From: an uncultured Clostridium sp.
GTDB taxonomy: Bacteria; Bacillota; Clostridia; TANB77; CAG-508
DNA: 28,684 bases
Reading direction: 5' to 3'
Assembly (NCBI GenBank): GCA_947568605.1
Contig: CANOPV010000001.1
Coordinates: 1 to 28,684, forward strand
In this document: positions 1-6,152 of the stretch, piece after piece
How positions within the stretch are numbered: the stretch's first letter is position 1
Layout: each line of letters begins with the position of its first letter
Made by a program: the position numbers and the translations under genes
Notes under the pieces: generated by a model
Seen by the model: the letters and a program-made list of their open reading frames with translations, nothing else
Database searches by the model: none
What the model was told of the DNA's origin: nothing

Positions 1-82
1 TGGACCTACTGGGCCAGCTGGTGCTCCTAGTACTATTGCTGGGCCTACTGGACCAGCAGGAGCTACTGCTCCGATGACATAA
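1..82 (+). pseudogene. Collagen-like host gene, 5' fragment cut by the ICE
   Basis: From base 2 the + strand reads Gly-Pro-Thr-Gly-Pro-Ala-Gly-Ala-Pro and further Gly-X-Y-like triplets, ending A-T-A-P-M-T-stop. The last codons (ATG ACA TAA at 74-82) are element DNA from base 76 on, so the insertion truncates the host protein. The 3' part of the same gene resumes at 28536. Proteins of this kind form collagen-like triple-helical stalks on surfaces or spores. The start lies outside the window, so nothing can be said of its N-terminus. One short stretch (Ser-Thr-Ile-Ala) interrupts the strict triplet period. Confidence 0.88.
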
Positions 83-97
83 ACCACAAAAGAATAA
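61..97. other. attL, left ICE-chromosome junction
   Basis: The B arm (collagen gene, to 73) reads GCTACTGCTCCG. The core dinucleotide AT is at 74-75. The P arm begins at 76 with GACATAAACCACA. At the other end of the element the same P-arm sequence appears inverted (TGTGGATAATGTC, 28523-28535) next to another AT at 28536-28537. The only direct identity between the junctions is the 2-bp AT, as expected for serine-recombinase crossover. Joining base 75 to base 28538 restores an open Gly-X-Y frame. Confidence 0.88.
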
Positions 98-164
98 TGA
101 TAATAAAATCAACAGAATTTACTGATAACTAGAAGTATAGATTTAATTCTATTCTTTTTTATTT

Positions 165-192
165 CAATAAAAAACTATCAATTTATGATAGT
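165..192 (-). terminator. Terminator of the leftmost leftward gene
   Basis: On the minus strand ACTATCA, loop TAAAT, TGATAGT (192 down to 174) forms a 7-bp perfect stem followed by a T-rich run. It begins 2 bases after the TAG stop of the 195-1316 gene. Confidence 0.75.
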
Positions 193-194
193 CC

Positions 195-1316
195 CTAATT
201 TAAACCAACTGAAAAATCAATATAATTAGTTTTCAAATCTATATATCCTGTTGCTATTCCTTTTCTTTTTGTGCCATATTCATTCTTCACAGTTACTTCA
301 ATTCTAAAATAATAATTTCCATTGCCTTGATATTTTTCATCTATTTTTCCTGTAATCCAATGAAATTTTATGCCATAAGGATATTGAGCTTTTCCAGCTT
401 TTTCAAATAATTGCATTGCTTGTTCCTTATATTTTGTACTAGAGTATTTATCTTTTGTTATATCATCATCACTACTTGTATTATCATCTTTATTAACATT
501 ATTATCATCATTGCTATTATTGTTATCTTCTTTATCAATATCATTATCATTGCCATTGTTGTTATTATCTTTATCAACATTATTATTGTCATTGTTTTTA
601 TTGTCTTCTATATTATTATTGTCATCATCGTCATTATTATTTTTTGGAACGTGAAGACTAATTTCAATATTGTTATTTCCTAGATACAATATTGACAACT
701 CATATTTTTCACTATTATATGCTTTATATATTTTAGTATCTTTAATTGAATCAATATTAAATCCAATTTCTTCACATTTTTCAATATATTTACTTAATTC
801 TTCGAGAGATGTATTGCCAATATGAGCTATAAATGTTTCATCGTTATTCCAAGAAATTTTACCAAATGTAGAGTTTGGAACAGGAAGTTTAGATCCTAGT
901 CCAGATGTAGGCCATTCAATTTTACTCATTTCTTCTGGTGCATCTAAATGTATATAAAAGTCTTTATCACTGAAAACTAATCTAACTTTATATCCTTCTT
1001 CGTTAAAAGCAGAATATGTAGTTGGAGTTTCGTCACTTTCAATAGTATATTTTAAATTTATACATTTTTCTTTATAATCTTTATATTCATCTTCACTAAT
1101 ATTTTTGAGAGTTACTGATAGGGCTGTTTTTAAATCTGTTCCTATTTCGCCATAAGTACTTTTTGGCTCTGGTAAATATTTACTTAATTGTAATTCAGAC
1201 CATACTATATTTTGATATTTCTTTTTATTATCACTTTTTTTACTACACATTGTTATGCCTAAAATAACAATGACTAGTAGTAGTAATCCTAATAAAATCA
1301 TTTTTTTCTTTTTCAT
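195..1316 (-). CDS. Membrane-anchored protein with duplicated domain and Asp/Asn-rich linker
   Basis: 373 residues, function unknown. An N-terminal Lys cluster plus hydrophobic segment (about 6-23) ends in ITMC, which is not a canonical lipobox because Met is at -1, so it reads as a signal anchor or atypical lipoprotein. Residues about 37-127 and 134-224 are two copies of one module: each opens with a Leu-Pro-x-Pro-x-Ser-Thr-x-Gly-x-Ile motif and later has a Lys/Glu-Lys-Cys helix. Residues 226-285 are almost pure Asp and Asn. A C-terminal domain (about 290-373) has aromatic strands (YYFRIEV). The start has a canonical AAAGGAG site, unlike the GGGGG sites of the transfer genes. It is convergent to the collagen fragment and is the last gene at the left end. 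A surface-exposed role is inferred only from the anchor and linker. Confidence 0.8.
   Translation of the reverse strand: MKKKKMILLGLLLLVIVILGITMCSKKSDNKKKYQNIVWSELQLSKYLPEPKSTYGEIGTDLKTALSVTLKNISEDEYKDYKEKCINLKYTIESDETPTTYSAFNEEGYKVRLVFSDKDFYIHLDAPEEMSKIEWPTSGLGSKLPVPNSTFGKISWNNDETFIAHIGNTSLEELSKYIEKCEEIGFNIDSIKDTKIYKAYNSEKYELSILYLGNNNIEISLHVPKNNNDDDDNNNIEDNKNNDNNNVDKDNNNNGNDNDIDKEDNNNSNDDNNVNKDDNTSSDDDITKDKYSSTKYKEQAMQLFEKAGKAQYPYGIKFHWITGKIDEKYQGNGNYYFRIEVTVKNEYGTKRKGIATGYIDLKTNYIDFSVGLN
462..641 (-). repeat. Asn/Asp-codon low-complexity tract
   Basis: This 180-bp stretch consists almost wholly of AAT/AAC/GAT/GAC codons on the minus strand (residues 226-285 of the 195-1316 protein). Such tracts expand and contract by slippage, so linker length may vary between copies of the element. 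Confidence 0.8.
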
Positions 1317-1381
1317 ATAAACAAACTCCTTTTTACAAGTAAAAAATTACATTATAATTATAACACTTTTTAGGTTAAATT

Positions 1382-1405
1382 AAAACACTCATTATTGAGT
1401 GTTTT
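1382..1405. terminator. Hairpin terminator between the two leftward genes
   Basis: AAAACACTCA (1382-1391), loop TTAT, TGAGTGTTTT (1396-1405): a perfect 10-bp stem with A and T runs on its flanks. It lies downstream of the 1463-2002 gene on the minus strand and would separate it from the 195-1316 gene. Confidence 0.75.
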
Positions 1406-1462
1406 AGAAAGTAGGTATTTTTGTACTGCTAATTTACTACTTATACTACTATTACTACTATT

Positions 1463-2002
1463 TTAGTTTACTGCATAATAATTATAGATAGTCGCTAATT
1501 TTAAAATGATCCATAAAATAGCTTTTTCTATATCTTCATCTGGAACAACACTACTGATTCCATAATCAACTATGTACTGTATTGTAACGGGTAACATTAG
1601 TGTTCTTCCTTTTTGATTAAACATTTTAGAAATAAGATCAAAGACAACGTGTTCAGCTTCTTCTTGTGCTTCACAACAAGTATATTCCCAATTATTACTT
1701 CTTTCCAAAATTTTATTTTCTGAATAATCATAATCAAAAAAATCTAGTATATCATCAATATCACGATTGTGTTCTTTATCAAGATATTTTTTACAATCCA
1801 AATCTTTTATTTTTTCTAAATAATCATTGATTAACATTTCATAAGTTATTGTTTTTTCTTCTTTTGACAATTTATCAATTTCTTTAAATAAATCAAATAA
1901 ATCATAGTGATATTCGATTGCTCTTATTTTTTTGATCCTTTCTTCAAAATTTTTTGAAATATTATCTGCATACTCTTGTAGATTGTTTTTTTGTACTTTC
2001 AT
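1463..2002 (-). CDS. Unknown acidic protein, 179 aa
   Basis: I do not recognise this protein. It is soluble-looking and helical, with an acidic middle (DIDDILDFFDYDYSENK) and a Cys pair in EYTCCEAQEEAEH (about residue 110). The C-terminal third is hydrophobic (residues 135-179, ending ILWIILKLATIYNYYAVN) and may be buried or membrane-associated. The start is supported by AAAAGGAG, 8 bases upstream of the ATG. It is divergent from the XRE regulator at 2173, with 167 bp between them, so it may be controlled by that regulator. Function is open; an element-maintenance or regulatory role would be a guess. Confidence 0.7.
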   Translation of the reverse strand: MKVQKNNLQEYADNISKNFEERIKKIRAIEYHYDLFDLFKEIDKLSKEEKTITYEMLINDYLEKIKDLDCKKYLDKEHNRDIDDILDFFDYDYSENKILERSNNWEYTCCEAQEEAEHVVFDLISKMFNQKGRTLMLPVTIQYIVDYGISSVVPDEDIEKAILWIILKLATIYNYYAVN

Positions 2003-2120
2003 ACTTTTAGCTCCTTTTCATCTTCTATATTTTTTTGCCTACCTTCTAGCACTTTTTCGTCATATTTTTCACATTATTTCTAATACTATTATAAGTACCT
2101 TACTACATAGTTGGTATGGT

Positions 2121-2157
2121 TGAAAGGTAATAAACTTATTACAATATTAGTAAGTTA
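2121..2157 (+). promoter_or_regulatory. Possible promoter and operator of the XRE gene
   Basis: TTGAAA (2121-2126), 17 bp, AATATT (2144-2149). An inverted repeat AACTTATTA (2134-2142) / TAGTAAGTT (2149-2157), with one mismatched pair, covers the -10. This arrangement suits autorepression by the adjacent XRE protein. The -10 is weak, so this is tentative. Confidence 0.4.
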
Positions 2158-2172
2158 TGAAGAAAGGGTGTG

Positions 2173-2439
2173 ATGATAATCAAGAGTAAATACAAAGATC
2201 GTGCTCGTAAGATTCTTGCTAACAATATCGTATATTTTAGAATTAAGAAGAACTGGTCCCAAGAAGATTTTGCAGAAGGACTTGGAACTACCACTACTTA
2301 TGTATCTAATTTAGAAAATGCTAGAAGAAATGTTAGGATTGACTACATAGGTCATATTGCTGATACTCTTGGGATTCCTTTAGAACAATTATCTATCGAA
2401 AGAGATCCCGTAGAAAATCATCGTATACCACGACGATAA
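2173..2439 (+). CDS. XRE-family helix-turn-helix regulator
   Basis: About 88 residues. A Cro/C1-type HTH occupies residues about 10-65: the N-terminal helix contains ARKILANNIVYFRIKKNWSQ, then EDFAEGLGTTTTYVSNLENA gives the HTH with its recognition helix, and NVRIDYIGHIADTLGI gives the fourth and fifth helices. There is no ligand domain, as in small phage or ICE repressors. GTG (2170) and ATG (2173) are both possible starts behind AGAAAGGG; the ATG is preferred for spacing. It sits alone between a divergent gene and its own terminator. It probably controls element genes, perhaps the nearby divergent gene and itself. Confidence 0.9.
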   Translation: MIIKSKYKDRARKILANNIVYFRIKKNWSQEDFAEGLGTTTTYVSNLENARRNVRIDYIGHIADTLGIPLEQLSIERDPVENHRIPRR

Positions 2440-2461
2440 GAATATTAAATTATTCTTTTTT
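2438..2461 (+). terminator. Terminator of the XRE gene
   Basis: AAGAATA (2438-2444), 6-base loop, TATTCTT (2451-2457), then T residues. The stem starts inside the TAA stop codon. Confidence 0.75.
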
Positions 2462-2573
2462 TGTGCCGATTTCATTATAACACATCTTTTCTAATTTTTA
2501 TCGCTAATTTGCGTGAATATGTGGCTAATTTACATTTTGATAAATGAGATAATTATTTAGAAAGGTGGGAATA

Positions 2574-2882
2574 ATGACTATGCGAAGATTTGAAGAACTA
2601 CAAGGTCTAGTATCCACAGTAGATAAAAACACAATTTATGATACGATTTGTAAGAACATCAAAAAGTTTCGTGTGGAAAAATACAACGAGTTTAAGAGTC
2701 AAAATTCAAACAGTACAATTAACCCATATTCAAGTGAAAATATTGCAGCTTTACTAGATTATAACCACAATCACTATAAACGATTTGAAAGTGAAACAGA
2801 TAGTACTAAACAAATGCCACTTGATAAGATAATCAAACTATCTATTATATTAGAAAAAAATATTGATGACTTTATTAAATAG
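2574..2882 (+). CDS. Small HTH-like regulator
   Basis: About 102 residues from ATG 2574, behind AAAGGTGGG (2561-2569). An upstream in-frame GTG lies inside that ribosome site and is unlikely. Residues 20-100 look like a divergent XRE fold: an N-terminal helix (TICKNIKKFRVEKYNEF), a polar insertion (SQNSNSTINPYSS), then ENIAALLDYNHNHYKRFES as HTH with an unusual recognition helix, and MPLDKIIKLSIILEKNIDDFIK as the terminal helices. This pattern is typical of degenerate XRE repressors with a lengthened first turn. It is a second regulator in tandem with the XRE gene, each with its own terminator. The target is unknown. Confidence 0.75.
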   Translation: MTMRRFEELQGLVSTVDKNTIYDTICKNIKKFRVEKYNEFKSQNSNSTINPYSSENIAALLDYNHNHYKRFESETDSTKQMPLDKIIKLSIILEKNIDDFIK

Positions 2883-2900
2883 TTGTAAGTACACAGATGT

Positions 2901-2925
2901 AAAAGAGTAAAATCTCTTTTTATTT
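2901..2925 (+). terminator. Terminator of the second regulator
   Basis: AAAAGAG (2901-2907), loop TAAAAT, CTCTTTT (2914-2920), then a T-rich tail. Confidence 0.75.
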
Positions 2926-3086
2926 TATGCTAATTTTAGTCATTTATGTTTATATTAAAATTACATATTGCTTTCAATAATGCTTTATCCACCAAAGTAT
3001 CTTTTTATGAAAACCTAGTGTTTACAAGTGTTTACGATGATTTCATCAGACATTTTAGGCGTGTTTTCTACAACATTTATTCCTAA

Positions 3087-3114
3087 TTGACTATAAACAA
3101 TGGCGTGATATAAT
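3087..3114 (+). promoter_or_regulatory. Promoter P1 of the transfer operon leader
   Basis: TTGACT (3087-3092), 16 bp, TATAAT (3109-3114), with an extended -10 (TGA before TATAAT). It points into the attenuator-like hairpins at 3120-3177. The region 2926-3086 upstream holds no gene I can support. Confidence 0.75.
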
Positions 3115-3119
3115 ATAGT

Positions 3120-3177
3120 AAAATACGAAATAAATGTACTCAATGGACACCATTTACAGGTGTTTTTTTCGTATTTT
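3120..3177 (+). promoter_or_regulatory. Leader RNA with competing hairpins
   Basis: An 11-bp perfect inverted repeat, AAAATACGAAA (3120-3130) and TTTCGTATTTT (3167-3177), encloses two mutually exclusive small hairpins. ACACC (3147-3151) / GGTGT (3159-3163) is followed by seven T residues and would act as a terminator. AATGG (3142-3146) / CCATT (3150-3154) would block it. It starts about 6 bases after the P1 -10. This looks like an attenuator; no ligand or protein partner can be named. Confidence 0.6.
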
Positions 3178-3210
3178 GTAATAATTTTAAGTGTTTCTAG
3201 TTTGAAATGC

Positions 3211-3239
3211 TTGATTTTTGGTAGTTTTTGGTATATTAT
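3211..3239 (+). promoter_or_regulatory. Second promoter upstream of the leader peptide
   Basis: TTGATT (3211-3216), 17 bp, TATTAT (3234-3239). It lies downstream of the first hairpin region and about 50 bp before the leader ORF, so it would bypass the first attenuator but not the second. Confidence 0.5.
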
Positions 3240-3277
3240 AAACAGCAATTAAAGAAATTTGTTGTTTATAAGAAGTT

Positions 3278-3344
3278 AAGGAAGTAGTATGTATCCTGAT
3301 TTTAAGGTTGCTTACAACCTTAACGGCATCTACTTCCTTTTTTT
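3278..3344 (+). terminator. Attenuator: composite terminator containing the leader ribosome site
   Basis: The outer stem AAGGAAGTAG (3278-3287) / CTACTTCCTT (3330-3339) is 10 bp and perfect. The inner stem TTAAGGTTG (3302-3310), loop CTTA, CAACCTTAA (3315-3323) is 9 bp and perfect. T3338-3344 form the tail. The 5' arm AAGGAAG is also the ribosome site of the leader ORF at 3289, so ribosome binding and terminator folding exclude each other. It directly precedes the first transfer-operon gene (3359). Confidence 0.8.
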
Positions 3345-3375
3345 AGGGGGGGTAAGGTATGAATCTATGTCTTAA
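3289..3375 (+). CDS. Leader peptide (28 aa) of the transfer operon
   Basis: ATG 3289 lies behind AAGGAAG and encodes MYPDFKVAYNLNGIYFLFLG and a short tail, stopping at TAA 3373-3375. The ORF runs through both arms of the composite terminator and overlaps the start of the 3359 gene by 17 bases. Translating it would melt the terminator, while slow or stalled ribosomes would change which stem forms. This is the layout of translation-coupled attenuation known for leader peptides of Tn916-type and resistance operons. I infer that it senses translation state. The peptide has two Tyr and two Asn codons in the middle but no obvious run of one amino acid. Confidence 0.65.
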   Translation: MYPDFKVAYNLNGIYFLFLGGVRYESMS

Positions 3376-3559
3376 CTTAACAATGCAAATTATATTTACT
3401 AAAACAAAACAACTATTAGATGTCACACCCCTAAAATCAGCAAATCAACGTAGAAATACTTTTATTATTATAAAAAGAGCAATCAAACAAGGACCGCTTA
3501 TGTCCTTATATATGGTTGTTCTTTTTTCATTGAGTACTGGATCGGGGGCAAATTTATGA
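3359..3559 (+). CDS. Small unknown protein coupled to the sigma-like gene
   Basis: 66 residues, unrecognised. It is basic in the middle (SANQRRNTFIIIKRAIKQG, about 28-46) with a hydrophobic C-terminal stretch (LMSLYMVVLFSLSTG, about 48-62). The start follows GGGGGGGTAAGGT immediately, and its TGA overlaps the ATG of the next gene (ATGA at 3556-3559), which favours a real, translationally coupled ORF. It is the first gene after the attenuator. Length and composition could also fit a coupling peptide whose translation opens the next ribosome site (GGGGG at 3543-3547). Confidence 0.5.
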   Translation: MNLCLNLTMQIIFTKTKQLLDVTPLKSANQRRNTFIIIKRAIKQGPLMSLYMVVLFSLSTGSGANL

Positions 3560-4011
3560 ACAATACCTTATTAGGAAAGGACGAGCTATCTTTATACGAT
3601 TATATCAAGTTAAGAAACATTATTTTAGATGTCTTTAAATTGTTGAAGTATCTAAAAAGAACTGATGACAAAATTGCTATTCCAAAGATTACTTGTGATT
3701 ATAGGGTTAGATATGAACAATTTATTCCTGTAAGAACTTCTATGGTAGAAAATTATGTTCTAAAAAATATGATGTTGGAAACAAGACTTGAAAATAAAAG
3801 AAGACAATTACTTTCAAAAATTACTTTAGCACTTCGTAAGTTAAATGATTTAGAATTACAAGTTTTTGATTTGACTTTCTATAAGTGCAAAGAAGAAGAT
3901 GAGATATTGTCTATTATGAATTATGGTAAAGATAAAGTCAGAGAAATTAGAAAAAGTGGTTGTATTAAGTTTGTAAGTGCTCTTGGTCTTGACGATAGAT
4001 GTTTTAAATAG
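3556..4011 (+). CDS. Sigma-factor-like / ArpU-type transcription regulator
   Basis: 151 residues. The C-terminal part (about 95-148) resembles a sigma region 4 helix-turn-helix: SKITLALRKLNDLELQVFDL, then a Lys/Glu-rich turn, DEILSIMNYGKDKVREIRKSG as the HTH, ending KFVSALGL. The N-terminal half is helical with no recognised domain. Proteins of this shape (sigma-70-like or ArpU/RinA phage late regulators) sit early in transfer or phage operons in Bacillota and drive downstream genes. It is coupled by an ATGA overlap to the 3359 ORF and has a terminator right after it. Family assignment rests on motif shape only. Confidence 0.65.
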   Translation: MNNTLLGKDELSLYDYIKLRNIILDVFKLLKYLKRTDDKIAIPKITCDYRVRYEQFIPVRTSMVENYVLKNMMLETRLENKRRQLLSKITLALRKLNDLELQVFDLTFYKCKEEDEILSIMNYGKDKVREIRKSGCIKFVSALGLDDRCFK

Positions 4012-4025
4012 ACATCTATTTTTTT
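3996..4025 (+). terminator. Terminator after the sigma-like gene
   Basis: TAGATGT (3996-4002), loop spanning the stop codon, ACATCTA (4012-4018), then a T run to 4025. Part of the stem is coding. Confidence 0.75.
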
Positions 4026-4094
4026 ATGTGAAAGTTTGGGGGTGTTAAGAAAAAACTAAAATATTGCACTAAAAGAATATGGGGGTTGGTTTTT

Positions 4095-4589
4095 ATAAAT
4101 AGATTAGAAGAACTTATAAAACTATTTGAAGAATGTTCAAGATCTGAAATTGGAACTGCATTACTAGCATTTGAAGAACACATATGTAAAGGTTTAGATG
4201 TTGGTAAAGAAGAATTAAAAAATTTACAAGAAATATTTGATTATTACGATGAATATTATAGCGATCATTATCCTAGTTTAGCAAATGAAGCATTGCAATC
4301 ATCAGAAAACTTAATATTAGAAAAATTTGGTTATTATACAAAAGACGGATATTTAATTAAGTTTAATATTGGTGCTTCTACCGATGAAGATTATACTTCT
4401 ATTGCTGTAAATGTAATTAACAAACAAACAGGTAATATAGAAAATGATTTTGAATGTATCTATAATAATGAAAAATTAGGATATGAACAAGACAATTATT
4501 TTGATTTGGTTTATAAAAGTTGTAAAGAAACCAGAAAACAATTAGATGAAAAATCTATTGAAGAAATTTTAAAAACGTATAAATTATAA
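4095..4589 (+). CDS. Unknown protein, probable AUA start
   Basis: About 164 residues, no family recognised. It is acidic and helical at the N-terminus (NRLEELIKLFEECSRSEIG), with a Tyr/Asp-rich stretch (FDYYDEYYSDHYPS) and a mixed alpha/beta C-terminal half. The only canonical start nearby is TTG 4086, which overlaps the GGGGGTT ribosome site (4081-4087) and cannot be served by it. The in-frame ATA at 4095 stands 9 bases after GGGGG, the same spacing as in other genes here, so ATA is the likelier start. It precedes the VirB2/Maff2-like gene by 11 bp. Role in transfer is inferred from position only. Confidence 0.65.
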   Translation: MNRLEELIKLFEECSRSEIGTALLAFEEHICKGLDVGKEELKNLQEIFDYYDEYYSDHYPSLANEALQSSENLILEKFGYYTKDGYLIKFNIGASTDEDYTSIAVNVINKQTGNIENDFECIYNNEKLGYEQDNYFDLVYKSCKETRKQLDEKSIEEILKTYKL

Positions 4590-4600
4590 GGGGGTTATAA

Positions 4601-4840
4601 ATGGAATCAATACTTAATGATATTTTGCGTTTGATCAATGACGCAACAAACTACCTAAAAATGTTCGTGGCTGGAGCTACGGGCTTTTTTGTTTTAAAAG
4701 ATTGTATCTTTTATATGGTGGCTTCTGAAGATCATCAGAAAGCTGCTTCACTTCGTAAAATCAAAACAACACTTATTGCTGGTGTTTCGGTATTTCTTGT
4801 AGTTCAATTTGTAAACTGGATCTTAACTTACTTTAAGTGA
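4601..4840 (+). CDS. Maff2/VirB2-like small membrane protein
   Basis: 79 residues with two hydrophobic segments (about 19-41, containing MFVAGATGFFVLKDCIFYMV, and about 55-77, containing TTLIAGVSVFLVVQFVNWIL) joined by a basic loop (DHQKAASLRKIK). This is the layout of Maff2-type small proteins of conjugative transposons and of VirB2/TrbC pilin-like subunits. Such proteins are thought to form part of the transfer channel or its surface extension. It has an excellent ribosome site (AAGGGGGTTATAA, then ATG). It lies in the operon ahead of the SSB gene. Confidence 0.75.
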   Translation: MESILNDILRLINDATNYLKMFVAGATGFFVLKDCIFYMVASEDHQKAASLRKIKTTLIAGVSVFLVVQFVNWILTYFK

Positions 4841-4844
4841 TAAT

Positions 4845-5108
4845 ATGAGTCAAGAAAAATTAGTAAAAGAAATTATAAAAACGTGTAAATATTTTAGAAT
4901 TATGGAATTTGAAATTGAAAACTATTTTGTAGAAAAAAAGATTATTGACGGTTTAGAAGATATTATCTTTGTTGAAAATCTACTAAATATTTTCTACAAA
5001 AAGAAAAATCAAAAATACTATAAGAATCGTCTTAATCAACAAAGATTAAAAAATCTTCTTATAGAATTGGAAAAAATAAGATTAAATTTAGAATTTAAGG
5101 GGGTATAA
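4845..5108 (+). CDS. Unknown small basic protein, 87 aa
   Basis: I do not recognise it. It is helical, with an acidic N-terminal half (VKEIIKTCKYFRIMEFEIEN) and a Lys/Asn/Arg-rich C-terminal half (KKKNQKYYKNRLNQQRLKNL, about residues 52-71) that could bind nucleic acid. It starts 4 bp after the Maff2-like stop and ends 1 bp before the SSB start, so it is co-translated with both. No membrane segment is present. Confidence 0.65.
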   Translation: MSQEKLVKEIIKTCKYFRIMEFEIENYFVEKKIIDGLEDIIFVENLLNIFYKKKNQKYYKNRLNQQRLKNLLIELEKIRLNLEFKGV

Positions 5109-5109
5109 A

Positions 5110-5448
5110 ATGTTTAATACAATGGCGTTAGTAGGAAGACTTTGTGCAGATCCTACTCTAAAAGAATTAGAAGACAATAAAAAAGTATGCAATATTACTT
5201 TAGCTGTTCCACGTCCATTTAAAAATGCAAATGGCGAATATGAAACAGACTTTTTCCCTATTAGTATATGGAATGGTATTGCTGAAAATACTGCAGAATA
5301 TTGTAAAAAAGGCGATATTTTAGGTATAAAAGGAAGATTACAAGGTAAGGATAATAAAATTTCTATAATTGCCGAAAGAATATCTTTTTTATCATCATCT
5401 AAATCAATAAAAGATGATATAGATCAAGAAAAAAATGTAAAAATGTAA
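5110..5448 (+). CDS. ssb: Single-stranded DNA-binding protein
   Basis: 112 residues with an OB fold: MFNTMALVGRLCADPTLKEL, then VCNITLAVPRPFKNANGEYE, TDFFPISIWNGIAENTAEYC and KKGDILGIKGRLQGK follow the order of bacterial SSB. It binds the single-stranded transfer intermediate during conjugation. It is shorter than chromosomal SSB (about 160-180 residues) and lacks the acidic Asp-Asp-x-Pro-Phe tip that recruits host repair proteins; it ends NVKM. ATG 5110 follows AAGGGGG with 6 bases between. Last gene before the surface module. Confidence 0.9.
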   Translation: MFNTMALVGRLCADPTLKELEDNKKVCNITLAVPRPFKNANGEYETDFFPISIWNGIAENTAEYCKKGDILGIKGRLQGKDNKISIIAERISFLSSSKSIKDDIDQEKNVKM

Positions 5449-5462
5449 TTTTTTTCAATTTA

Positions 5463-5495
5463 GGGGCTGTATTTTTTTTGAAAGCGCGTTATTAT
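5463..5495 (+). promoter_or_regulatory. GCGCG-type promoter, copy 1 (surface operon)
   Basis: GGGCT (5464-5468), 14 bp, AGCGC (5483-5487), then GTTATTAT with -10 TATTAT at 5490-5495. A weak -35 CTGTAT (5467-5472) stands 17 bp upstream. It has the same geometry as the promoters at 25739 and 26329. Arms are 4/5 complementary here. It would drive the broken gene, adhesin and sortase. Confidence 0.6.
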
Positions 5496-5522
5496 TCATT
5501 TAAAGAAAGGACGTGCTTATGT

Positions 5523-6107
5523 ATGTTAAAGAAAATATTTAAAATTAGTGGTATTATTTTATTAGTCGGTTTTATTAGTGTGTTTGTGAAAGGATATATT
5601 TATCAAGAAGCAAAAACTAATCAAAAAGACAATCTCATAGTTGATTCATCATAAAATGAAAAACAAGAGTTAATAGATGAAGACATAATTACTTCTCTAT
5701 TAGATAATAAGGAAGATCAAGAAGTATTAGAAACAAAACAAGAAGAAATTGCTCCAGAAGTAAAACAAGAAGTTGTTATTCAAAAAGAAAATACTTCTCA
5801 ACCAAAACAGGAAGTACAAACTTCTACTACACCAGAAGTTGTTGTTCCACAACCTAAACAACCTACAGAATGGGAAAAATTAGGTATTAGTGAATATGAT
5901 TATTACAATAGTCCAGAGATTTCTTGGAAAACAGTAGATTTTGATGTAAATAAATTAGGAAGTATGGAAGAAACAAAAAATGCTTGTTATAATGCAGGTG
6001 CAAATTATACAGGGTTAGAAAATTATCGTTTTAGATGTGATGAAACTTATAGTTACTCTGGTAAATTTTTAGGTTATCACATTCAATATATAGAATTAGA
6101 ATCATAA
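5523..6107 (+). pseudogene. Membrane-anchored protein gene broken by one stop codon
   Basis: ATG 5523 encodes a Lys-rich start and membrane segment (LKKIFKISGIILLVGFISVF), then residue 44 is TAA (5652-5654, after Ser-Ser). The same frame stays open for 150 more codons to TAA 6105-6107: an acidic Glu/Gln/Pro linker and a C-terminal domain with EWEKLGISEYDYYNSPEISW and three Cys. A single C-to-T change (CAA to TAA) or a similar point change explains the break. No start with a ribosome site exists just after the stop. It is the first gene behind the GCGCG promoter, ahead of the adhesin. The intact product would have been membrane-bound with an outside domain; family unknown. A sequencing error is possible. 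Confidence 0.75.
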
Positions 6108-6128
6108 GGCCGTAAAGGTCTTTTTTTT
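6106..6128 (+). terminator. Hairpin between broken gene and adhesin
   Basis: AAGGCC (6106-6111), loop GTAAA, GGTCTT (6117-6122, one G-U pair), then a T run to 6128. It may attenuate read-through into the adhesin gene. Confidence 0.7.
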
Positions 6129-6152
6129 ATGAATTTATAAGGGGGAATTTTA

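Noticed and set aside
411..683. Rightward ORF of 90 codons rich in Ile and Val
   Set aside because: It is the antisense reading of the Asn/Asp tract of the 195-1316 gene; composition is an artefact of AT repeats and there is no ribosome site.
3015..3248. Leftward 77-codon ORF across the control region
   Set aside because: It overlaps two promoters and the hairpin region on the other strand, has no ribosome site, and its protein has no family pattern.
3489..3508. Hairpin AAGGAC/GTCCTT inside the 3359 ORF
   Set aside because: No T tail and it lies in coding sequence; not enough to call a terminator.
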